A stretch of DNA of 64,000 bases from Phascolarctos cinereus (taxonomy: Eukaryota > Chordata > Mammalia > Diprotodontia > Phascolarctidae), in NCBI RefSeq assembly GCF_002099425.1, contig NW_018344252.1:744001-808000 (forward strand). Direction: 5' to 3'. Below, piece after piece: positions 1 through 10,400 of the stretch. Numbering within the stretch: position 1 is the first letter of the stretch; each line of letters begins with the position of its first letter. The notes beneath the pieces were generated by a model. That model was not told the DNA's origin. It did not search any database and was given only the letters and a program-made list of their open reading frames with translations. Both the position numbers and the translations under genes were made by a program.

Positions 1-478
1 AGAGGAACCCATCCCAGTATGCCGAGGAGGTTCCCGTGAATGGATGGTATCTGGTCTCCACTGGGCCTGCCCTCCACACATACTCCCCACAGTGGCTGGT
101 CTAGATCTCCCCTTCTCTCCTTGAGCATCCCAGGGTATCCCCTCTCCCAACCCTAAACGAGGCCCTTGCCTCTTTCTTTGCTGAGAAAACAGACCACTGC
201 AGGAGAGGGCTTTCCTCCTCTCTACACTTCCCAACCCCTTGGCATCCTCCACCATCTCCCCTTCCCTTCCGCACCTGATGAGGAAAGAGGCGGCCTTCTC
301 CCTGCCCGTGGCACCGTCTCCAGGCCAGCACCATCCCCTCTCCCCCTTCTCCAGCAGGGTGTCCCCACTGCCATTCCTCTCTCTTCAGGCTCTCCCCACC
401 CCCCTCACAGCTGTTACCCTGACTTTGGAAGAAGCTCGGTGCTATCCCATTCTCATGTTCTTAAGAGCGCAAAGCATT
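1..478. other. ASAH1 intron 4 sequence, no exon seen
   Basis: The window opens inside an intron of the acid ceramidase gene. Pyrimidine-rich unique sequence; short open frames here have no recognisable family and no credible splice context. The preceding coding exon (human exon 4, ending just before the residue pair PS/PG) was looked for and not found, so it should lie left of the window. Confidence 0.5.
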
Positions 479-492
479 AAAACCAACATTTC

Positions 493-1070
493 TGTTTCAA
501 AATTTTTTTTATGTGAATAATATTTTATTTTTTCTCATTACATGTAAAGATAGTTTTCAACCTTCATTTTTCGTAAGATTTTCAGTTCCAAATTTTTTCT
601 CCCTCCCCTCTCCCCCTTTCCATGATGGCAACCAATCTGATGTAGAGTATGCATGTCACACATATTTCCACATTAGTTGTATTGTGAAAGAAGAGACAGG
701 ACGAAAGAAAAAAAACACAAAAAACAAAGAAAATGAAAAGAATGGGCTTCCATCTGCATTCAGATTCCATAGTTGTTTCTCTGGATGTGGATAGCATCAT
801 GAGACCTTTGGAGATGTCTTACATCCTTGCATTGCTGGGAAGGGCTAAGTCTATCAAAGTTAGTCATTGCACAGTGTGACTGTTATCATGTACAGCGTTC
901 TCTTGGTTCTGCTCACTTCACTCAGCATCAGACCATATAAGTCTTTCCAGGTTTTTCTGAAGTCTGCCTGCTCATCATTTCTTATAGCACAATAGTATTC
1001 CATTACATTCATATACCACAGTTTGTTAAGCCATTCCCCAGTTGATGGGCATCCCCTCCATTTCCAATTC
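493..1070 (-). mobile_element. 5'-truncated L1 3' end with intact target-site duplication
   Basis: On the minus strand this reads as the 3' terminus of a marsupial-type L1: the last ORF2 codons (fragments such as EYYCAIRNDEQADFRKTWKDL), then the 3'UTR and an A-rich tail (T-rich on plus at about 500-530). It is flanked by a perfect 14-bp duplication, AAAACCAACATTTC, at 479-492 and 1071-1084, which fixes both ends. It sits in ASAH1 intron 4, antisense to the gene. The perfect duplication suggests it is fairly young. Confidence 0.9.
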
Positions 1071-1266
1071 AAAACCAACATTTCAACAGAAAACCTACTG
1101 GGGGTTTAGGAGCAGCTGAATATCCAGTGTTTTCCCCACGCAGGGACAGTCTGGGATTTTTGCACCTTTTCCCTGCATTTCACTTTAGAACGAAGATCAT
1201 TACTGTATTTGATATGGGGCCAACACTGAGCATGGCCTGATGCTATCTCTGCCTTCTGAATTTCAG

Positions 1267-1345
1267 CCCAGCATGCTTGGCAACCTTCCCTGGCCCTTTG
1301 AGGAGGAATTGAAGGGGATTGCAGACGTGTCAGGAGTCCCTCTAG
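1267..1345 (+). CDS. ASAH1: ASAH1 coding exon 5 (human numbering)
   Basis: Acceptor TTTCAG before 1267; donor GTAACC at 1346. Translates to the end of the alpha chain ([21 protein letters not shown]), phase 0 in, phase 1 out. Corresponds to human residues 102-127/128. Confidence 0.93.
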
Positions 1346-4300
1346 GTAACCTCCAGGGGCCGGGGAGGGAGAGGAAAAGGGCTTTTTCTGGTTCTCTCAG
1401 TATTTTAGAATCCACTGTGTGCTAGAGGAATGTTTACGTGATGCTTTATGAGTTAAATAACAGAGGATACAGGAAGAATTGTTGAGACATCAAGGCCATC
1501 TCCTCCCTCGCCAAGAACCCCCTTATCTACATGCCCAACAAGCAGCAGACAGGCCTCTCCTCATACCGCCTATGACCAGGAGCTCACTACCCAACTTTGG
1601 GTAGGCAGCTTTCCTGGCTTCAAGCCTCCTTTTGCCTCCACATCCTCCCCCCCTGCCCTTGGGGGTCCCTTCTTCAGCTCCAGCCCCTCTGGTCTTCATC
1701 TCTTCAGAGCACGCGCATCCCTGCAGTCCCTGCACTCAGTGCTCGCAGGTGGCACGGCCTGGGGGCCCCTCTCTGGGGCTGAGGCGGGGAGACCACCCCT
1801 GGATGCTTCCCCTGAGGTGGTACTGTAGGGGAAGGGGCCCGCACCTGTGCCTGTCTGAGGGTATCTTGTGAGATTCCGCCCAACATCTCTTTGGATCCTG
1901 TATCTGACTTCCCCCTGCTCCGTGGGTGTCATCCACACCTTGATCAGGCCTGGATCCAAATATTGAAATGGTGCAGGTCCCCGGCGCCCTCCGGGGACGC
2001 CTCTCAAGCTGTCATTGAACCATTAGTGACAGGTCTTTGGCTTCCTTCTGTCCCCACCTGGCCGTGCTCTCTCACTCCTACATCTCTCCATCCATCCCAT
2101 GAGAGACTGTTCAGAAGTGCGGCTGAAATCCTAGTCGAGCTCAGCACGGGGAGACGGACAGAGAGGTCTTCAGACACCGGAGATGGGTCAGGCCATGAGC
2201 AAGTCACACACCAGGAGAGGCTGGACACCACGGCAAGAGGAGGTCTCAGGCTATACTGGAGCACCTCCAGAGCCACCTCAGGGCACGCAACAGGGACAGG
2301 TGTGAACTATAAGCATCATCACCCACCGCCCAGTTCTAGATCCCAGATCCAGGGAGGGCTGAGAAAGGGACTGACTGTGCAGGGCAGCTGCGTTCCCGGG
2401 AGGGAGGCACGGGGCAGTGTACCGACAACAGAGATCAGAACTCACCACCACCAGCGGCAGCAGCGTGGCTCAAAGCCCAGGCACAGGGCAGGGTCTCACT
2501 CCCCACGTCCAGCCGAGCCCTCAGAGAAGTAACCAGGGTGGGGGCCGCAGGGGGGCCCAGAATTCTGCCACTGAACCAGCAGAGTCCAGCAGCATCTTCT
2601 CGAGCTCAGACCAGAGGGCAGCAATCCGCCCTGGATCAGACCCTTCTGGGGGCTCCGAAAGCTTGAAGGTCCCCAGAACTTGGAACAACACAACCCTCAG
2701 CATCCCAAGGGGACGCAACAGGACTAGCCAGCCCTTGCCTCCAAAAGGGCCACGAAGGCCAACCCTCACACCAAGTCCCTGGGAGAAAGGGCAGACCACA
2801 AAAGAACCCCACCCTCCTGAGATATTGGCCAGGGCGGGGGAGGTCTCTGAAGACACAGATATAGAAGAGAATGACTCCAGAATATCTCAGAGGAAAGCGC
2901 AGTGGAGATTCTGCACTGGAATACTCGGGAAAGATGAAGCAAGCAAGAGTTAAACATGTTTGTCTAAATGGAATGAGCGTTTGAGAAAAAAAATGGAGAA
3001 GAAATGAAAACTGTGGCAGAGAGAATTGGAAGGGGAGTCAAGACTTAATGCAGGAAGTACAAAGCCTGCCTGAGCCACAAAATTCCTGAGAATTAGAGCG
3101 GACCAGAAGAAAGCCAATGACTCCATGAGGCAACAAGAAACATTAAAACAAAGTCACAAGGCAGAAAAAATAGAAAATGGCAAAGCCGAGTGACCCAGAA
3201 AACAGATGGAGAAGAATAAAATGAAGACTTGGTGGACCCTGTGCATTCCACAACCAAAAAGGAGGCTGGATATCCTATTCCAAGAAATCTTTGCAGAGAA
3301 GGGCCCAGATCTCTTAGAAGAGGAGAGCAGAATAGAAATAGAGCCATGCTTTGTTCAGCTGTCCCCGCCGAGGGCCTCCACCCTCCTCAGCACCAAGGAG
3401 CTGTTGTCGGTAGCTGGGCCCCTCGCCCTCTGGGGCATGGGGTCCCCGGGTCAGGAGGTCTGCACACCCTCCGTCTCTGGTCTGTTTGCTAACCTGGCGT
3501 GTGCCTTGTTCCCTTCAGGTGAGGTTCTTTCTTTCAACATTTTCTACGAACTCTTCACTATCTGTACGTCCATCATAGCAGAAGATAAGAAAGGTAAGAG
3601 ATATGTATTGGGTGGTGAGCACCCGAGTGGGGAGGGACCTAGGGCTGGCTGTAGATGTGGCCTTCCCATTTTGGCCTTATCTGCCTGGCAGACTCTTCAT
3701 AGGTGGCAGACCTTTGAGGCCGCGGCTAAAGCCTGGTGTGCTCAGACTTCCACACGCATCCAGTCACTTACATTAGTCAGCAGTGAGGCTTTTAGGATCT
3801 GTCCAGCCCTAACGTGGCGCCCCCGACCACCCCAGACCCAAGAAGATCGTTGGTGCCTCTGCACTTGGCATTCCAGCCCCCTGCCAAGTATGGCATCCTC
3901 CCTTCTTTCCCCTCAGCTGAACCTCATGCTCCAACAGCAAAGACAGCCCTCGAGACTCTGGGGTCATTGACCACTGGACGATGGCATTCCACTTCTGCCT
4001 CCCTCCTCAGGAAAGGGCTGGCTGCCATCTTGGGCAGGGAGAGCGCTGTGATAAAGGAAGGCGCCCTCTCTTCCCCCTGCTCACTCAGAACTTCCTAAGT
4101 CCTTGGTCCTCTCTGAAGCCAGATGTAGAACCTAAGAGACATGGCCATGGCAGCATGGCTAGCTTGACCGGGTGCCTGGCCGCACTAGCCAGCCTGAGGC
4201 CCTTTGGTTTTGTGGCCAGCAGAGGACTTCCCATTGCGGTGAACTGGAGGAAAGGGAAAGACAGGGACCATCATGGGTTCTAACCCTCACTTCTTGCTCT

Positions 4301-7300
4301 TTTCTTTCCTGAGGTCATTTGTTCCATGTTAGAAATATGGATTTTGGTGTCTTTCTTGGGTAAGTGCCCAGGCTGGCCTGACCACCGACAAGGCACAAGG
4401 GCTGTATCTGTGGCCATGTAGGCCACGTTGTGTGACCAGGTGTCTGATATGAGGGTGGAAGGCAGGCCCAGCCTGATCCTGAAGTCCATGGGTGACCAAG
4501 CCTTTAGGCCTCACTTAGCCTGAGGCATCAGGGAAGGGGCCCCAGAGACAGGCCTCCTGTAGAGGCAAGAGAAGCGGTGTGGGGTGTAGCTGTGAGGGCT
4601 GAGCAATTGAGCCGGGAGGAAGATGTAGGTAGAGCAGGCGGGCCGCGGCCCCTCCCTGGATGTGCCCACCAAGAAGGCTCGGTGTTGGCCTGGAAGGGGT
4701 CAGTGACAACCCCCACTCCACCCCCATGCCAAAGCCTTGGATTATCTTGGGGTGCAGGCATCCTTCCCGGGGTCCTGCCTCCAGAGGACACCATGAGCTT
4801 GGGGCCCGGCCCATCCCTTGGCATGCCAGGCACACGTAGACGTGTCTTTGCAGGTGGAACATGAACAATAATTCCTGGACTGTGACAGAAAACCTGAAGC
4901 CGCTATCGGTGAATCTGGATTTCCAGAAGAACAATCGGACGGTCTTCAAAGCCACCTCATTTGCAGGCTACGTGGGCATGTTGACAGGCATGAAGCCAGT
5001 GAGGAGCCTCTGTTTCTGAGCTGTGGGGAGTTGGGGGGAACTGCCAGCAGCATGGCTGCAGCAGCTTCGGGGGGGAGAAGGTGGGACGGAAGTGAAGTGG
5101 TCAGCCTGAGGGTGGTCTGATGGCAGAGCTGGCACAGAGGAGCTGGGTCAGGCCCCAGTTCTGCCTTCACACTCGGCACTGGGCCTGGCTGGTCTGATGG
5201 GAAGAACAGTGGTCCTCAGCACTGCTCTGTCCACGTTTCTCCCAGGGGACCTTCAGCCTGACCTTGAATGAGCGCTTCAACTTGAACGGGGGCTTCCTGG
5301 GTGAGGAGCGGCTTGTGGGGCCTCCTGGGCGGGGGTGGGCCAGGCTCCTCAGAACATCCCGAGGCCATCTGCGCATGTCCCCTCTCTCTTCAGGCGTCAT
5401 AGAATGGATGTTGGGCAGAAGGGAAGACATGTGGATAGGGTTCCTCATGAGAAGCGTGCTGGAGAACGCCACAAGGTAATGGGTTGTGCACAGCGGCCCC
5501 AGGGTGACTCTAGGATGCCTGGGTTCTGGCCCTCTGCCTTGGAGGCCCTGAGGCCCCCGGGACTGCCCCAGGACAGCAGGCCTGGGGACAGTGGGGAGGG
5601 GGAGGAGGACAGCACTTTGGTTTCTGAGTTCTAACAAGGGCTCAGGCTCCCCTCCCTCAGGGCCTCCTCCCCTGGCTAGGAAGGCTGCCCCCTCACATGG
5701 GAGGGTGGCTGCTGCTGTCTCTGCAGAGGCTTAGGTAAAGGTTCAGAGGGAGGTCCAGAGTCAAGATGTACAGCCTGGCTTCTCCCGTCACGAGTGCCTT
5801 GTGACGGTGTGAGGTCAGAGGCCTCTGTGCCTCGGTGTCCTCTTCTGTCAAATGAGTGTGATATCCCCTAGCGGACGACCCGCTCCAGAGGGCTGTGGTC
5901 AAGCGCCAAGTGAGACTGGTCACCTGGTTGGGGAAGCCAAATTCTCAGCAGTCCCTGGGAGATTTTTATCACAGGCCCCTCAGGGAGTTCTGGGTCTGAG
6001 GAGGCGTCTCCTTTTTACGTTAGTCCAGAAATGACCCTCAGACGCCAACATCCGCTCTGACTGCTACTTCGGGCCACAGCAAATATGCGGTCCCTCCCCA
6101 CACAGAACCCCCAGACCAGCGCCCTCCGGAGAGGGCGAGAGCGGCCCTCAGGCCTGGCTCTGCTCTCTCTGGCTCCCCATTCTGCCTAAGTCTGGGCCGC
6201 TCCTGGGGGCTGCTGGCCACAGACGCCGTCATCACTAATGATAAAAGCTTCAGGAACAAATGCAGGGTCTCCCAGAAGGGAAGCCCCCCGAGGGCGGGTG
6301 GCGTAGACCGAGGGAAGCAGTGACGGGTTCTCCCGCTCACCTGTGCACAGTTACGAAGACGCCAAGAACCTGCTGATCAAAACCACAGTCCTGGCCCCGG
6401 CCTACTTCATCCTGGGGGGTAACAAGTCCGGGGAGGGCTGCGTGATCACTCGGGACCGAAAGTCCACCGTGGACGTCTACGAGTAAGTGTCTGGGGGGGC
6501 GAAGGGAGCGGGGCGAGGCTCAGGGCTCTGTCCGTCTGTCGGTCTGCCCATCTGTCTGTCCGTCCATCCGTCTGTCCGCCCGCAGGCTCAAGCCCAAGGA
6601 AGGCAGGTGGTTCTTGGTGGAGACCAACTATGACCGCTGGAAAGCCCCCTTCTTCATTGATGACCGGAGGAAGCCCGCCACCCTCTGTTTAAACCAGACC
6701 ACACAAGAGGTGAGTCTGCAGAGCTGTCGGCCGAGACGGCAAAGAGAAGGTTTGGGCTCCTTCCGGCCAGCCGTTAGTGGGCACCTACTGTATGCTTTGG
6801 GCTCTTGCTTCTGTGTGAAGAGGGGAGAGCGGGCCAGGCCCCAGCACAGGGGAGGGAGAAGTCAGAGGTCGGGTTTTGGGGGAAGAAACGTGGCTGAATT
6901 TGGGAGAAACGGAGGAAAGATGGAAGGACTGGAATCTCCAAGCCCCTCCTTCTAGGTAGAAACTGGGGAGGCTGGGGGGCCGGAGGGAACTGGAGAGGAG
7001 GGCGTGTCAGAGCAAGGGAACCAGAGGCAGAGGAGAGGGGCCTTCAGGTGGGGAGCGTGGGCCAGGCTGGAAGCCAGGGTGGGCCTCCTGGAGAAGGGAG
7101 GGGCACAGGAGGTAGAAGAGGGCATGTTTGGCCTGGTAGGACAGTGGAGAAGGACGATGTGACCCCCCCGGGCCCAGGGTGGAGAAGAGCGGCTGGGCGT
7201 ATGGAGCTTAGCAGTAGATCAGAGGCTCTGCTTAGAGAGGAGGAGGAGAGGCCTGGCCTGACAGGGTGGGGAGTGGGGAGACCCCAGAGCATCCCGTGAG

Positions 7301-9898
7301 GACAGAGCAAGGAGAGAAGAGGGGGTGGGATTCCTGCAGGGGGGGGGGGCTGAGGTACCTTACTGGCCAGCCCGGGATGGGGGGAGGGAGGATTCCCTGC
7401 TGGGGGGGGCACCCAGGTACTTCACTGTCAACCTGAGATGGGGAGGGAGCTCGGGGAGGCCTGTACTGGTCAGCCTGAGATGGGGGGGGGGAATTCCTTT
7501 CTGGGAGGAGAGGGGGCCAAGGCCCCTTACTGGTCAGCCTGGGATGGGGAGGGGGATTCCCTGTTGGGGGAGGCCCATAGTGGTCAGCCTGGTGACGTTG
7601 CTGGAGAGCTCTGTTGTGTCCATAAAGGTGGCCCTCCTGACCCTTATCCAGACTTATCTGCAGTCACAGGAGCCCAAATGTTGCTGCTTCTCCTTTGTTC
7701 TGTAAGAGGACGGTGACATCAGGAAGGAGATTCCATGACTTGCATGTGAATTGGGTTTAAGTGAGGCAGGGCTGTGCACGGTCACTGGCCTCACCCTCTT
7801 TTCTGGAGCCATCTGGATCCAGGAGCTGGACACAGGTCAGGACCACGGTGATGACCCCGATGCATGGGAGACCCTGGCCTTTTTAAGCTAGGGTCTTTCC
7901 GAGGTCTCTTTGTCTGAAGCAACCCCCATTCAGGGATTAAAGGGTCATTGGTAAGAATGGAGGCAAAAGATGGTCTGCATCGGGGGATGCAGAAGAGAAA
8001 AGTTAATGTGGGAAGTGAGCAGCTGGCCGAGGAAGTGGCATATGAGAAGGGGGCGGACAGATTCCCAGCCACAGACAGCTGGGAACCCAACGGCTCATCT
8101 GAGGGGCTGTGAACTAGAAAAGGAGGAAGGAGGAAGATAGCCTGTCATTACCCCGCGTTAGATGCCATAAGAAAGGAAGCAGAATCACGTTTGAGACGCC
8201 CCAAAGTTCATAGGAGACAAAGTCCGGGGAAGGAGCGGCGGGTAAAGTCCCCGACCACAAGCGTCTGCACACAGATGCCCGGATCTGAGGCGGCCAGAGG
8301 AGCCTCGGGTCCTAACCGAAGCATCCCCGAGGCATGGGGGGCTGGCCCCCAGAAGATGGTGATGGGTGGAGGGCATGTTGGATGGTAAGAATATGCAGGG
8401 GGGGTTCTCATGGGAGGAAAGCCGGGAAGCATGAGCCGAAGCACGTTTGTGTGAAGGTCAGTGGAAGGAGAAACACAAGTGGTTTGTCACTGGCACACAC
8501 TAGAGACCACCTGGCCAGAAAGGACATGCCTGGCACATTGGGGAAACTGATGCTGCGCCTGGCAGAGGGAGAGGGCGGTAGTGGAGGGCTTCGGTCATCC
8601 AGGCTGTGCTGGGCTCGGGGTCAGAGGATGCCCTGGAGCCTGGGTGGTCTGTGCCCACGATTGCTTTGTGCTCTGGGAGGCTGTGGACACCTGCAGAAGC
8701 TGGCTTCAGTCTGGGGAGATCAGGCAGGGAGAGATCCCCCAGGGAGAATGGAACGAGGGCGGCGGGGGGGTTCAGGGTGGCAGGGAGGTTTTATCCTTGG
8801 CTTGGGCCTATGGGTACAACGTTGGCACTTATGGACGTCGTAAGTAATGAGAGGGCTCGTTCAGACTTCAGCAGTCTGGGATCTGCCCTCCCATGCCTGG
8901 GGGGATGGGACAGTGCTGGCTCTAGATGGTGGCCTTCTCCCTCCTGAGCCCCACCTGCCAGCATGGATGGGTCTGTTGGTGAGGAGCGAGCTCTTGGGGC
9001 TCATGCTGACCTGGCGGGTCCTGCCGGCTCTGAGCTGCCCCCTTGGGGGGTCAGGGCAGCCGCTGCCCTGCCTTCAGGACTCACCAATGTGGCGCTTCTC
9101 TCTCCTAGAACATCTCGTTGGCCTCCTCCTATGACATCCTGTCCACAAAGCCAGTTCTCAACAAGGTAATTCTTGTCTGGGAATCCTCGGCCTGATACTC
9201 ACCCCTTCCCCTCAGGGTGGTGTGAGCTGAAGAATCGGGTTAGCGGCCACCCTGGGTTAGGTGGCTTCATTTTTGGTGTGATGGAGAGACCAGTCACTGA
9301 GGTGTGGCACCCTGGTTTGTTGGGACAAACTGGGCAGGAATTGCTTTTAGTCTACGCTCAGTAGGGTGGTGGCTGTTCTGGCAGTAGCGTGGCCATGTGG
9401 CCTGCAGGGGCTGTAGCTGCCAGTGTTGATAAGAACGGGGAGCCCCAAACCATGGCCATCGTTGGGGGGTGGGGAGCACGACCGTGTGGCACTCACACAG
9501 GGTGGGTGGGGAAGGGCTGAAGAGGCCGGGGGTGGGTCTGTCTGGTGCTTCTGTCTATAGAGGGTCACATTGGGGATTCTAGAGAGGCAGCTTGAGGTGG
9601 TGGGTGGGTAGAGCTAGCCTCAAGTCAGGAAGACCCCCTCCCCAGCTGTGTGACCCTGGGCAGGTCCCTCGTCTCTCTGCCTGGCAGGGCTGGGGCCCCC
9701 TGTTCCAAGGATGCCTCATTGCCCCTGTGAGAGTGAGCAGGCTGCCCAGTCTGGGGTTGTGGTCTGAACCGGCCAACGTGCTAAGGACACAAGTGGTGTT
9801 TCTTACAGCTCACAGTCTATACCACACTGATCGACGTTCCCAGTGACGTGTATGAGTCCTACCTGCGTGACTGCCCAGACCCTTGTATCGGCTGGTGA
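1267..9898 (+). CDS. ASAH1: Acid ceramidase (N-acylsphingosine amidohydrolase 1), C-terminal ten exons
   Basis: Lysosomal Ntn-hydrolase that cleaves ceramide to sphingosine and fatty acid. Exons: 1267-1345, 3519-3593, 4314-4359, 4854-4998, 5246-5300, 5394-5475, 6351-6482, 6586-6709, 9109-9165 and 9809-9898. Every intron is GT-AG and the phases join without error into 294 codons plus stop, colinear with human residues 102-395. The nucleophile and autocleavage cysteine (human C143, context FTICTSI) is the codon at 3563-3565. The Arg and Asp of the RNMDF motif are kept. Cysteines corresponding to human C340, C388 and C392 are kept, as are N-glycosylation sequons NNS, NRT, NAT, NKS, NQT and NIS. 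The N-terminal alpha chain and signal peptide lie left of the window. Identity is based on near-continuous similarity to ASAH1 rather than its paralogue NAAA (for example the C-terminal CPDPCIGW). Confidence 0.97.
1485..2160 (-). mobile_element. L3/CR1-type LINE fragment
   Basis: On the plus strand this reads as the reverse complement of CR1/L3 sequence: GCCAAGAACCCCCTTATCTACATGCCCAACAAG in diverged form near 1511, then the motif around CATTGAACCATTAGTGAC at 2013 and CATCTCTCCATCCATCCCATGAGAGAC at 2081. Old and fragmented, in ASAH1 intron 5. Confidence 0.65.
2161..3355 (+). mobile_element. L1 5' end (5'UTR and start of ORF1), 3' part absent
   Basis: Sequence from about 2313 to 3050 is nearly identical, in inverse orientation, to 42.2-42.96 kb, where it follows a classical L1 start (GGAGCCAAGATGGCAGAGGAG on minus). 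After 3050 it continues into ORF1-like sequence (for example [20 protein letters not shown], then [10 protein letters not shown]). Open frames at 1891-2532 and 2417-2953 are parts of this 5'UTR, not genes. No ORF2 or poly(A) end follows, which is unusual because L1 copies normally lose the 5' end. Bases 2161-2312 are assigned with less confidence. Confidence 0.75.
3519..3593 (+). CDS. ASAH1: ASAH1 coding exon 6, carries the catalytic cysteine
   Basis: Acceptor CTTCAG ends at 3518; donor GTAAGA starts at 3594. Encodes [18 protein letters not shown] and then AEDKK; TGT at 3563-3565 is the nucleophile that becomes the first residue of the beta chain after self-cleavage. Confidence 0.96.
4314..4359 (+). 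CDS. ASAH1: ASAH1 coding exon 7 (RNMDF motif)
   Basis: A 46-bp exon between acceptor CTGAG and donor GTAAGT, encoding [14 protein letters not shown]. The Arg and Asp expected in the active site are present. The Gly before the Arg in human (G158) is Val here (GTT at 4328-4330). Confidence 0.95.
4854..4998 (+). CDS. ASAH1: ASAH1 coding exon 8
   Basis: Acceptor TTTGCAG, donor GTGAGG at 4999. Encodes [17 protein letters not shown] through [14 protein letters not shown], with two N-glycosylation sequons (NNS, NRT). Confidence 0.96.
5246..5300 (+). CDS. ASAH1: ASAH1 coding exon 9
   Basis: Acceptor CTCCCAG, donor GTGAGG at 5301. Encodes [18 protein letters not shown], matching human [17 protein letters not shown]. 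Confidence 0.96.
5394..5475 (+). CDS. ASAH1: ASAH1 coding exon 10
   Basis: Acceptor TCTTCAG, donor GTAATG at 5476. Encodes [20 protein letters not shown] then VLENAT; the sequon NAT is kept. Only about 93 bp of intron separates it from exon 9. Confidence 0.96.
6351..6482 (+). CDS. ASAH1: ASAH1 coding exon 11
   Basis: Acceptor GTGCACAG, donor GTAAGT at 6483. Encodes [19 protein letters not shown] and then the conserved [16 protein letters not shown] stretch, followed by the start of VDVYEL. Confidence 0.96.
6586..6709 (+). CDS. ASAH1: ASAH1 coding exon 12
   Basis: Acceptor CCCGCAG, donor GTGAGT at 6710. Encodes [20 protein letters not shown], then [17 protein letters not shown]; the Cys equivalent to human C340 and the NQT sequon are present. 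The acceptor follows directly on a TCTG/TCCG microsatellite. Confidence 0.96.
6710..9108 (+). other. ASAH1 intron 12, mostly unassigned
   Basis: A 2.4-kb GC-rich, purine-rich intron. Apart from the minisatellite I recognise no family with confidence. The longest open frames here (for example 8334-8843) are compositional and have no homologue I can name. Confidence 0.5.
7329..7600 (+). repeat. G-rich minisatellite in ASAH1 intron 12
   Basis: About four imperfect tandem units of roughly 60-70 bp, each containing a variant of ACTGGTCAGCCTGGGATGGG followed by a long G run and a GATTCCCTG-like element. Units are visible near 7355, 7420, 7470 and 7530. The plus strand carries several runs of four or more G, so quadruplex formation is possible. 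Confidence 0.75.
9109..9165 (+). CDS. ASAH1: ASAH1 coding exon 13
   Basis: Acceptor CTCCTAG, donor GTAATT at 9166. Encodes [19 protein letters not shown] (human [19 protein letters not shown]), with the NIS sequon kept. Confidence 0.96.
9583..9690 (+). repeat. tRNA-derived SINE fragment
   Basis: Diverged head of a marsupial SINE: GGCAGCTTGAGGTGG, TAGAGCTAGCCTCAAGTCAGGAAGA in shortened form, then GCTGTGTGACCCTGGGCA. Lies in ASAH1 intron 13. Confidence 0.6.
9809..9898 (+). CDS. ASAH1: ASAH1 terminal coding exon 14
   Basis: Acceptor TCTTACAG; encodes [19 protein letters not shown] and the C-terminal [10 protein letters not shown], then TGA at 9896-9898. Both C-terminal disulfide cysteines are present. 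Confidence 0.97.
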   Translation, partial: LTVYTTLIDVPSDVYESYLRDCPDPCIGW

Positions 9899-10400
9899 GG
9901 AGCAGGCATCTGGACTGTAGCAGGATCTCGGGGGCTCTTTTGCCCCGTGACTAGGGGAGCTCTGTGCAGGCAGGCCCTAGGACCAGCTTCAGAAGGCGCC
10001 TAGGACCCCAGGCTCATCCTCACTTCCTCATGCTTGTAGACAATCCAAGGAATTTACTCTAACGCTGATCCTCTGTGATTCTTTCTGAATTTGCCAGTAA
10101 TTGCTAGGAAAATGAAGCAGTCCTTTGGCATCAAAGTCGCCGGCCTCTCCTAAATATGTGCCAGGCCTTGCTCTTAGATTAGGGCCCTCTGGGACCCTTG
10201 AATGGTGGGATGGGCTCCCACGGGCCAGGCCCATCCCACAGGACGCCGGCCAGCCCGCGGTCACACCAGAGCCTGGATCACCGCCCTGGAGGGGCGGTGG
10301 TCAGCCGAAAGAGATGGACGGTTCTGGGCTTTGCTCTTGGCTGAGCGACCACGCGCTTCTTTTTCTCCCCATTAAAATAAACACACTGTTGTGCAACACC
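9899..10400 (+). other. ASAH1: ASAH1 3' untranslated region
   Basis: Runs from the stop codon to about 10-30 bases after the polyadenylation signal. It contains no obvious interspersed repeat. The exact cleavage point is inferred. Confidence 0.75.
10371..10381 (+). terminator. ASAH1: ASAH1 polyadenylation signal
   Basis: Overlapping ATTAAA and AATAAA (ATTAAAATAAA) about 475 bp after the stop, followed within 40 bases by GT-rich sequence (TGTTGTG, TTCTGTGGTTTCG). This is the arrangement expected of a cleavage and polyadenylation site. Confidence 0.85.

Noticed and set aside
1891-2953. Two long overlapping plus-strand open frames (213 and 178 codons) as possible novel genes
   Set aside because: The second frame and the end of the first match, in inverse orientation, an L1 5'UTR at 42.2-43.2 kb, and the start of the first overlaps an L3/CR1 fragment.
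3206-3970. 254-codon plus frame covering ASAH1 exon 6
   Set aside because: The true coding part is only 3519-3593. The 5' part is L1 ORF1 remnant and the 3' part intron.
8334-8843. 169-codon frame in ASAH1 intron 12
   Set aside because: Purine-rich composition keeps frames open. No homologue, no conserved motif, and ASAH1 exons 12 and 13 join in phase without it.
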